Of a DNA stretch of 16,751 bases, positions 8,331 to 13,957 are shown piece by piece. A program made the position numbers and the translations under genes. Within the stretch, counting starts at the first letter, position 1, and each line of letters begins with the position of its first letter. The notes beneath the pieces were generated by a model, which saw nothing but the letters and a program-made list of their open reading frames with translations, searched no databases and had not been told where the DNA came from. Location of the stretch: positions 1 through 16,751 of the forward strand of contig CALKYI010000020.1 in the NCBI GenBank assembly GCA_938003665.1, read 5' to 3'. The DNA is from an uncultured Flavobacteriales bacterium. Its GTDB lineage: Bacteria; Bacteroidota; Bacteroidia; Flavobacteriales_D; Sanyastnellaceae.

Positions 8331-9380
8331 TCACGAAGATAAGGCCAATAAAAAGTTCAGCGTATCCACCCCATCCGCGTAATCCCACGGGTTGGGTTTT
8401 TGGGATTGTCCGAGCGGTACGGTCGGCACCGAGGTGACCTTCAATGCCTCGGGAATCTCTGTCGCGACACACTGCAGGCTGTCCGCAGCGGCTTCCAATT
8501 CCTCCCGCACATCATCCAACGCGTCGTACCAGCCGTAGTACAGGGTTCCGACCGGACTTACCCAACCGCTGTCCTCTTTGACCAAGAGAAATCCATTTTC
8601 GATCAATTCCTCCCGGTTCAGCAGCCACACCGCTTTGTGGTAATCGTAGTTGTTGGCGTACTTGTTGTTCTGCGCTACGTGCCCCCATTCCACCCAGGCA
8701 GCAAACAGCCGGTCCAAGTCAAACCCCTTGGGCAGCATCAGTTTGGTAACGCTGCGGCACCCCAAGCCGTAGTATTGGAATACGTCCGATCCGAGCGCTT
8801 GCAATTGCTCGTGGGATTCATCGCCGCTGAGGACCGCGACACTCGTCCGTTGGCTTCGTAGCACGCGGGGCAGACCGCGGAAGTAATACTCGAAGTACCG
8901 GTTCGTATTGGCACTCCCGGTGGCAATGACCGCGTCCGCGCCTTCCAGCGTCCCCGTGACGAATTCAACACGGGACGCCACGTCCTCTTCGCAATAAGAA
9001 TCGAGCGCAGCCACCGCAGCCGGAATCAGGACCTGGTCTTCGGAACTGCATTTCACCAGGGCACGATGTCCGCTCAAAAGCACACACAGCACATCGTGCC
9101 ATCCCACCATGGGTAAGTTGCCGGCCAAGACAAGGCCAATGAGCTGGGGAGAACGTGCATCGTTAAGTTGGGGGTAATGGGCCAGCCACCGCTCCAGCAC
9201 GTCAGCACGCAACATCTCGCCATTGGCGTTCATCGCCGATTTGACGAAAGCCGGCGTAAACCAACGGTTCTGCGCCTCGGCCAATCGCAATAGCCCTTCA
9301 TTCTCGGGGCCCTCATTCGCCACTTCGCCGCGGAACCACGCCCCCAATTGAACAAGGCCGGAAAGGAATGTGTTGGTCAT
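8331..9380 (-). CDS. LuxC-family acyl-CoA reductase
   Basis: The 349-residue protein belongs to the LuxC-like acyl-CoA reductase family (PF05893, aldehyde-dehydrogenase superfamily), which reduces fatty acyl-CoA or acyl-enzyme to the aldehyde with NADPH. Visible features are the nucleotide-fold segment IGLVLAGNLPMVGWHDVLCV, GHRALVKCSSEDQVLIP, DAVIATGSANTNRYFEYYF, and the probable catalytic Cys208 in GLGCRSVTKL. There are no luxD, luxE or luciferase genes nearby, so bioluminescence is not implied. In Bacteroidota such a gene is often next to a ferredoxin, as here, and its physiological substrate is not established. I chose the ATG at 9380 because the upstream extension (to 9422) runs through the divergent promoter region. 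It appears to lead the minus-strand run with the lipoprotein and STAS-like genes. Confidence 0.9.
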   Translation of the reverse strand: MTNTFLSGLVQLGAWFRGEVANEGPENEGLLRLAEAQNRWFTPAFVKSAMNANGEMLRADVLERWLAHYPQLNDARSPQLIGLVLAGNLPMVGWHDVLCVLLSGHRALVKCSSEDQVLIPAAVAALDSYCEEDVASRVEFVTGTLEGADAVIATGSANTNRYFEYYFRGLPRVLRSQRTSVAVLSGDESHEQLQALGSDVFQYYGLGCRSVTKLMLPKGFDLDRLFAAWVEWGHVAQNNKYANNYDYHKAVWLLNREELIENGFLLVKEDSGWVSPVGTLYYGWYDALDDVREELEAAADSLQCVATEIPEALKVTSVPTVPLGQSQKPNPWDYADGVDTLNFLLALSS

Positions 9381-9389
9381 TTTGGTGCG

Positions 9390-9397
9390 TATCTTCG
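9390..9397 (+). promoter_or_regulatory. Putative -7 box (TATCTTCG) toward the ferredoxin
   Basis: This is a TAnnTTYG-type box 39 bases before the ferredoxin ATG. It lies 3 bases from an opposed box serving the acyl-CoA reductase, so the two promoters would overlap. No -33 TTG at proper spacing was found. Confidence 0.3.
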
Positions 9398-9400
9398 CCC

Positions 9401-9408
9401 CAAATTTA
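9401..9408 (-). promoter_or_regulatory. Putative -7 box (TAAATTTG) for the acyl-CoA reductase
   Basis: On the minus strand it matches TAnnTTTG exactly and ends 20 bases before the ATG at 9380. This is a normal short leader for the minus-strand operon. No -33 TTG at proper spacing was found. Confidence 0.4.
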
Positions 9409-9436
9409 ACGCTGCAACCCAAGACCGAACACGCGC

Positions 9437-9784
9437 ATGGCCATTATGATTACCGACGACTGCATCAACTGCGGTGCCTGTGAACCCGAGTGTCCCAACA
9501 ACGCCATCTACGAAGGCGGAGCCGGCTGGCAGTTCTCGGACGGGACAGGGTTCAAAGGAGACGGTGAACACCCCACAGCTGGTATGGTCAACGCCGATCT
9601 CGAGAACGACCCCCGCAACATGGACGTGTACTACATCGCACACGAAAAGTGCACGGAATGCGTCGGGTTCCATGACGAGCCACAGTGTGCAGCCGTTTGT
9701 CCAGTCGATTGTTGTGTGGACGACCCGGACCACGTGGAATCCGAAGAACTGTTGCTGGCCAAGAAGGCCTTCATGCACCTGTAA
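9437..9784 (+). CDS. 2[4Fe-4S] ferredoxin, Alvin/YfhL type
   Basis: This 115-residue low-potential electron carrier has two cluster motifs. The first is Cys9-x2-Cys12-x2-Cys15-x3-Cys19-Pro (DDCINCGACEPECPNNAIYE). The second is Cys72-x2-Cys75-x8-Cys84-x3-Cys88-Pro (CTECVGFHDEPQCAAVCPVD), followed by Cys92. The eight-residue loop in the second motif and the acidic C-terminal helix are hallmarks of the Allochromatium-type/YfhL ferredoxins. Compared with those, the stretch between the clusters is longer, because of an insert of about 25 residues around 28-60 rich in Gly and Asp. It is acidic and cytoplasmic. It is divergent from the acyl-CoA reductase over a 56-bp gap and may share its regulation, though a direct electron-transfer partnership is only inference. 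All eight expected ligands are present. Confidence 0.95.
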   Translation: MAIMITDDCINCGACEPECPNNAIYEGGAGWQFSDGTGFKGDGEHPTAGMVNADLENDPRNMDVYYIAHEKCTECVGFHDEPQCAAVCPVDCCVDDPDHVESEELLLAKKAFMHL

Positions 9785-9820
9785 AGGCAATTCGACGCGC
9801 CGTTCTGGCGTTTGTATTCC

Positions 9821-10738
9821 ATGCTGCTAACCCTACCATCCAATTCATTGAAGCCGCTTGCGTTGCACTTCAGCATCGGACTTCTCTGCATTTTGGGATG
9901 GGGTACCACATCGACTGCACAAGGTGAGTTGGAAGCATTCGTCGAGCGCTACGCCGAAATCCAGCAGGCTCCAACAGATGCCGAGCGACTGGCGCTGAGC
10001 GATCAACTCTCTGAAGCACTTGTTGACCACTGGAGCAGCCATTCTTTGGAACAGGAGGCCGGCGAGATTCTAGGAGGCGTGATGGGATTTGCCTCTGCTG
10101 GTTCTGGCAAAGAACGCCTCGCCGTGGTGTCGTGGAATGTGGAGCTGAGCAACCAAACCAACGCCTACGGCGCTGTGGTCGTATTCAGGGGCAAAAAGAA
10201 CGAACAAGCCGTGCAGGCGTTGCGCTTCAAGCGTTCCACCACCCTGCGCCCCACCCTGGACGAAAAGTCCCGCTACACGGCGAAAGAATGGCCCGGGGCA
10301 GTCTACTACGAAGTGCTCCTCCAGCACCAAGGCAACCGCCCTGTTTACACCTTGCTTGGGTGGGACGGTGCCGACAACATCCGAACGCGAAAGGTGATTG
10401 AAACCCTGTCCGTCAGCGGCACCAAGCTCAAATTTGGCGTGCCCATCATCTCCGCCGGCCGCGGTTCCACGAAGCGTTACATCATGGAATACTCGGACCA
10501 AGTTTCCGCCAGCCTGCAATGGCGCGAAGATTTGGACATGATTGTCATGGATCACCTCAGTCCTCCAAGTCCAGATTTGGAAGGCCAGACGGCGTACTAC
10601 GGGCCGGATATGTCGTACGATGGATTCGTTTGGAAGAAAAACCACTGGGTTTTGGAAGAGGATATTGACGTCCGTGACCCCAATCTGCAAGCTCCGTGGA
10701 ACAACCCCAAGCGCTTGCGGCGGCGGTACCGGAATTGA
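9821..10738 (+). CDS. Exported protein of unknown function
   Basis: The 305-residue protein has an N-terminal hydrophobic export signal (LHFSIGLLCILGWGTTSTAQ, cleavage expected near the Ala-Gln). A helical start (ELEAFVERYAEIQQAPTDAE) and a beta-rich body follow, with YGAVVVFRGKKNEQAVQALR, VYYEVLLQHQGNRPVYTLLG and KRYIMEYSDQVSASLQW. It ends in a basic tail (NPKRLRRRYRN). I do not recognise a named domain or a catalytic motif; it is probably a conserved Bacteroidota periplasmic or surface protein. I chose the ATG at 9821; an in-frame TTG at 9812 adds only three residues. It follows the ferredoxin by 36 bp and precedes another unknown exported protein by 35 bp, so the three may be co-transcribed, although the next gene has its own promoter-like box. 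Confidence 0.82.
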   Translation: MLLTLPSNSLKPLALHFSIGLLCILGWGTTSTAQGELEAFVERYAEIQQAPTDAERLALSDQLSEALVDHWSSHSLEQEAGEILGGVMGFASAGSGKERLAVVSWNVELSNQTNAYGAVVVFRGKKNEQAVQALRFKRSTTLRPTLDEKSRYTAKEWPGAVYYEVLLQHQGNRPVYTLLGWDGADNIRTRKVIETLSVSGTKLKFGVPIISAGRGSTKRYIMEYSDQVSASLQWREDLDMIVMDHLSPPSPDLEGQTAYYGPDMSYDGFVWKKNHWVLEEDIDVRDPNLQAPWNNPKRLRRRYRN

Positions 10739-10761
10739 CCCCAACAAAGCGGCTTGCATCG

Positions 10762-10769
10762 TATCTTCG
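10762..10769 (+). promoter_or_regulatory. Putative -7 box (TATCTTCG) 4 bases before a start codon
   Basis: TATCTTCG followed by GTAG and then the ATG at 10774. If used as a -7 element, transcription would begin at or just inside the start codon, giving a leaderless mRNA. No -33 TTG was found at the expected distance. Confidence 0.35.
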
Positions 10770-10773
10770 GTAG

Positions 10774-11673
10774 ATGAAACGCACCGCGACTTTTCCCTTG
10801 TTGGCTGTAATTTTGATGGACCTTCTTTGTTCGGATGCAACCGGACAAGCCAGTGTACCGGACACATCGGCCGCGACCCTCACAGCATCCGATACCACGA
10901 CTGTGCAGTCGACAGAAGTGGCGGATACGACCGTGGTGGACTCTGCCCGACTCGCCCAAATGGCCATCCAAGCCGAGCTCTCGCGCGAAGTAGCGGCATT
11001 GTCACGCACCAACTTGGGTTCCGAGCAGTTGACCTGGACGCACGTGGCACATTTCAATTTGGAGGGCGCCGGGCGCGCGCAGAAACGAGCCGGCTGGAAC
11101 AATCCGAAGGCCACAGACACGCGTTACCGATGGCAAGTAATCAATGGTCCCTCTGACGACGTTTTCTACCTCGACCCTGCACAAGGGCGTGCAGCTACCA
11201 TTAACCTGCAATCGCTCCAGGGCAATTTCATTCCGGCCAGCATTGCTGCGAAAGCTGGTTTCACGGGCAATCAGTCGCAATTTCTTTCCAAAAAATCCGA
11301 CGCCTGGAAGCAGGTGGGATCCACCGATTCAACAACGGTTTGGACAGCGTCCATCGAAGGCGGAAGCCTACAATTGACGTTGCGCACCGAAAAAGATGCC
11401 GACCAAGCACAAGCGGTTTACGAATGGATGCGCCTGCAGCCGTTGGAAAGCGTTGACCTTCCACATGCAGCGCAGAAATACCCCATCCAAGCGTTGGAAC
11501 GCACCGATGCACAAGGCACAGCCTTCGCTTTTGAGGTGACCGGCTGGGAGGCCCTGGAGGCGGCTTTGGAAGTCGACGCGAGCCAACTGTCAATCAAGGA
11601 TCCCGAACGGGACCTCAAAACCATTGCCAAGGAGTGGGCTGCTGAGAAAAAGGCCAATTCAGGCCAAGAGTAG
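10774..11673 (+). CDS. Exported protein of unknown function with Thr/Ser/Asp-rich N-terminal linker
   Basis: The 299-residue protein starts with a signal peptide (MKRTATFPLLAVILMDLLCS, then a probable cleavage near ATGQA). The Cys at 19 is preceded by Leu, so a lipobox is unlikely. Residues about 27-58 are a low-complexity Thr/Ser/Asp/Val-rich linker (TLTASDTTTVQSTEVADTTV). The rest is a mixed fold with WTHVAHFNLEGAGRAQKRAG, RYRWQVINGPSDDVFYLDPA and SLQLTLRTEKDADQAQAVYE. It ends in a charged, probably helical tail (ERDLKTIAKEWAAEKKANSG). I do not recognise the family and see no catalytic motif. Its stop is 7 bp from the convergent Smr gene stop. Confidence 0.8.
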   Translation: MKRTATFPLLAVILMDLLCSDATGQASVPDTSAATLTASDTTTVQSTEVADTTVVDSARLAQMAIQAELSREVAALSRTNLGSEQLTWTHVAHFNLEGAGRAQKRAGWNNPKATDTRYRWQVINGPSDDVFYLDPAQGRAATINLQSLQGNFIPASIAAKAGFTGNQSQFLSKKSDAWKQVGSTDSTTVWTASIEGGSLQLTLRTEKDADQAQAVYEWMRLQPLESVDLPHAAQKYPIQALERTDAQGTAFAFEVTGWEALEAALEVDASQLSIKDPERDLKTIAKEWAAEKKANSGQE

Positions 11674-11680
11674 TGCGCGA

Positions 11681-12289
11681 TTAGTGGCGAAATGCCGCCT
11701 CCCCAATCCACACTTCTGTCGCGCCATTGCCATACTGCCGAGGGTCGGCTGAGCGGCATGAACAATCCGGGTAGTACTGCTCCACACGGGACCAAATTTG
11801 GTGGCGCAACACCCCTTGGCCAATGCCGTGGATGAAAATCATCTTCTTCGTGCGTTGGCGAATGCCGATCTGAAGCATGCGCTCAAAATGCGCAATCTGC
11901 AGTTCGAGCATCACACCGGGGCTCAAACCCGCCTGCGAGTCGACGATGGCGTGCAAGTGCAAATCGACTTCTTCCACTGCGCCGCCTGATGGGCGTGCCT
12001 GGGCCTCTTTGTACTTCGACTTAAAATCCTGCTCCATCTTGCGCTGACGCGTCGGGTCCATTTCTTGCTGCAGGATTTCGAGGACCGACGGCACCACGCG
12101 CTCGTAAGCCTGTTCCATCACCGCTCGGGACGCCATGGGAATCAAATCGCTCGGCGCATGCGCGTATTCAAAGCCGTTGTCGTCCTCAACAAGGATTTGG
12201 CCGTCCGCCTGCACGGCCGTGACCCGACCTTCCCCTACGTCGTTAAGGAAACGCACTTTGTCGCCTATTTTGAATGCATTCGCTCCCAT
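11681..12289 (-). CDS. Stand-alone Smr-domain protein (DUF2027/Smr type)
   Basis: The 202-residue protein has two parts. The N-terminus is a KOW/SH3-like barrel (KIGDKVRFLNDVGEGRV, residues about 7-50). After a charged, probably coiled-coil linker (residues about 55-100) comes a C-terminal Smr domain, with VDLHLH at 108-113 and the HGIGQGVLR motif at 154-162. Smr domains in MutS2 and related proteins are nucleases acting on DNA or on mRNA of stalled ribosomes. Here there is no MutS-like ATPase, matching the short Smr proteins of Bacteroidota. The activity of this branch is inferred, not known. The frame extends upstream to 12562, but that would overlap the divergent hydrolase; the ATG at 12289 begins exactly at the conserved domain and follows a -7-like box by 5 bases. 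Confidence 0.88.
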   Translation of the reverse strand: MGANAFKIGDKVRFLNDVGEGRVTAVQADGQILVEDDNGFEYAHAPSDLIPMASRAVMEQAYERVVPSVLEILQQEMDPTRQRKMEQDFKSKYKEAQARPSGGAVEEVDLHLHAIVDSQAGLSPGVMLELQIAHFERMLQIGIRQRTKKMIFIHGIGQGVLRHQIWSRVEQYYPDCSCRSADPRQYGNGATEVWIGEAAFRH

Positions 12290-12294
12290 CTGAC

Positions 12295-12302
12295 CGAAAT
12301 TA
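12295..12302 (-). promoter_or_regulatory. Putative -7 box (TAATTTCG) 5 bases before the Smr start
   Basis: On the minus strand this reads TAATTTCG, GTCAG, ATG. It is a TAnnTTYG-type box so near the start that the mRNA would be leaderless or nearly so. It occupies most of the 19-bp gap to the divergent hydrolase gene. No -33 TTG was found. Confidence 0.35.
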
Positions 12303-12308
12303 GCTGTT

Positions 12309-13901
12309 ATGATTGCCCAAATTTCCTTCAAAACCGAACACGTCACGCGCCTCTCGAGCGCTTTTCTGATTGCTCTAGCGGCTTGGGCCTTTGCGCCGGT
12401 CACGGCCTCGGCCCAATTGAAGATTTCGAAATCCCAATGGAACCGGTTGGACGCTGCCATGTTGGAGGCCCAACAAACCCTGAACTTGCCTTCCCTGTCT
12501 GTTGCCGTCGTGCACGATGGCGAGTTGGTATGGTCGCAATCGCACGGCAAGCTCGATGCCAATGGAACTCAGGATGCCAACCCGGAATCCCTCTACGCCG
12601 TGGCCTCCAATACGAAGGCCTTTACGAGTGCCGCCCTGGCCCAACTGGTGGACGCCGGCAAACTGGATTGGAACGACCGCGTGCAGGACTACTTGCCGGA
12701 TTTTGAGTTGTACGACCCGTATGTCACCTCTGAATTGCGCATCGCTGATTTGCTGTGCCACCGCAGCGGTCTGGAAACGTTCTCAGGCGACTTGCTGTGG
12801 TACGGAACGACGTGGAGCGCCGACGAAGTGCTCCAACGCGCGCGCCACCTCCAACCCACCAGCCCCTTCCGCACGCAATTCGGTTACCAGAACATTCTCT
12901 ATATCGCCGCCGGCAAAGTGGTCGAGCGCATCACCGGGCAACCCTGGTCAGCGACCGTCCGCGACTCGCTGCTCATCCCCTTGGGCATGGATCGCGCAGT
13001 CTTGTCAACCGAAGAACTGCTTGGCCTGGAAAATGTAGCCCTGCCGCACAACGAGCTGGAAGAAGGCGTCCTCACGACCATCGATTGGGTCAATTGGGAC
13101 AACATGGCCCCTGCTGGCGCTTTGATCACGAGCGTCACGGACATGGCCCAATGGATGATCGCCCAAATGGACAGCGGCCGCGTCGCGGATGAGCGGCTTT
13201 GGTCCAATGCACAAACCGATGCGATGTGGACCATGCACACGCCCATTCCGGTTTCACGGTTCTATGCCGACCGGTTGCCTTCGATGCATTTTCGCGGTTA
13301 CGGATTGGGCTGGGAATTGGGCACCCTGCATGGGCGCAAAATCGTTGGCCACTCCGGTGGTTATGACGGCATGATTTCCCGGCAGATGCTGGTGCCTGGG
13401 GAAAAACTGGGCATCTTCATCGCCACGAACACCAACAGTTCCGTTCCATGGGCCTTGGGGTTTGATGCCTTGGGCATTTTGCTTGCCAACGACAAAGAAA
13501 CCCCGTTACTGGATTTTCTGCGGGAACGCCGTGCGGCGGAACCGGCCGAGAAAGCTGCAGCTGAAGCAGAGCTGCTCGCCTCCCGCGTGCCCGACACCGT
13601 ACCGTCCTTGGTGTTGGATGCGTATGTCGGGACGTACACGGACGTGATGTACGGTGACATCACCATTCAACTCAACGGGGAGCAATTGGAATTCGCATTC
13701 GACCCCACCCCGCTGTTCAAAGGGCATTTCGAGCATTGGCATTTCGATACATTTCGGTTGCATTGGGACACGCAAATGATGCTGCCGAGCGGCACGGCCC
13801 ACTTCAGCCTCAACACCTCCGGCCAAGTGGAAAGTTTGGACATTGACGTACCGAATCCAGATTTCGATTTCACGGAATTGCATTTTGTCAAATCAGAATA
13901 A
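12309..13901 (+). CDS. Exported serine hydrolase of the beta-lactamase (class C/PBP4*) family with C-terminal DUF3471-like domain
   Basis: The 530-residue protein has a signal peptide (AFLIALAAWAFAPVTASAQ). The beta-lactamase fold carries its three active-site motifs: Ser100-x-x-Lys103 (VASNTKAF), Tyr193-Gln-Asn195 (FGYQNILY), and His348-Ser-Gly-Gly351 (VGHSGGYDG). The nucleophile is Ser100. Family members include D-aminopeptidases, esterases and PBP-like carboxypeptidases, and most do not confer beta-lactam resistance, so the substrate cannot be named. After a helical Ala/Glu-rich linker (about 403-430), residues about 433-528 form a beta-rich domain (LDAYVGTYTDVMYGDITIQL) of the DUF3471 type often fused to these enzymes. 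It is predicted to be periplasmic. It is divergent from the Smr gene with a 19-bp gap and has no clear promoter box of its own. Confidence 0.93.
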   Translation: MIAQISFKTEHVTRLSSAFLIALAAWAFAPVTASAQLKISKSQWNRLDAAMLEAQQTLNLPSLSVAVVHDGELVWSQSHGKLDANGTQDANPESLYAVASNTKAFTSAALAQLVDAGKLDWNDRVQDYLPDFELYDPYVTSELRIADLLCHRSGLETFSGDLLWYGTTWSADEVLQRARHLQPTSPFRTQFGYQNILYIAAGKVVERITGQPWSATVRDSLLIPLGMDRAVLSTEELLGLENVALPHNELEEGVLTTIDWVNWDNMAPAGALITSVTDMAQWMIAQMDSGRVADERLWSNAQTDAMWTMHTPIPVSRFYADRLPSMHFRGYGLGWELGTLHGRKIVGHSGGYDGMISRQMLVPGEKLGIFIATNTNSSVPWALGFDALGILLANDKETPLLDFLRERRAAEPAEKAAAEAELLASRVPDTVPSLVLDAYVGTYTDVMYGDITIQLNGEQLEFAFDPTPLFKGHFEHWHFDTFRLHWDTQMMLPSGTAHFSLNTSGQVESLDIDVPNPDFDFTELHFVKSE

Positions 13902-13917
13902 ATTAATACTCTGATTT
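13890..13917. terminator. AT-rich inverted repeat at the end of the serine hydrolase gene
   Basis: AAATCAGA and TCTGATTT are perfect 8-base arms separated by 12 bases, and the left arm and loop span the stop codon region. The stem is AT-rich and has no clear U-tract, so it is a weak terminator candidate. It could instead be an operator for the next gene. Confidence 0.3.
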
Positions 13918-13933
13918 ACAAACAAATAATCAC

Positions 13934-13957
13934 TATTGAATGAATCTTTTTTCAATA
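13934..13957. repeat. Inverted repeat around the start codon of the endonuclease gene
   Basis: TATTGAA (13934-13940) and TTCAATA (13951-13957) are perfect 7-base arms with a 10-base loop. The A of the ATG is the last base of the left arm, so the hairpin would partly mask the start. The region is strongly AT-rich compared with its surroundings. Confidence 0.35.

Noticed and set aside
8331..9380. Bioluminescence (lux) operon
   Set aside because: Only a LuxC-family reductase is present; luxA, luxB, luxD and luxE are absent from the window.
10070..10867. Long minus-strand open frame (265 codons) opposite the exported protein genes
   Set aside because: Composition and sequence are those of a shadow of the plus-strand gene; no domain, no signal, and it crosses two real gene ends.
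12309..13901. Antibiotic-resistance beta-lactamase
   Set aside because: The SxxK, YxN and HxGG motifs are shared by a wide family of peptidases and esterases, and the fused C-terminal domain is typical of those; resistance is not supported.
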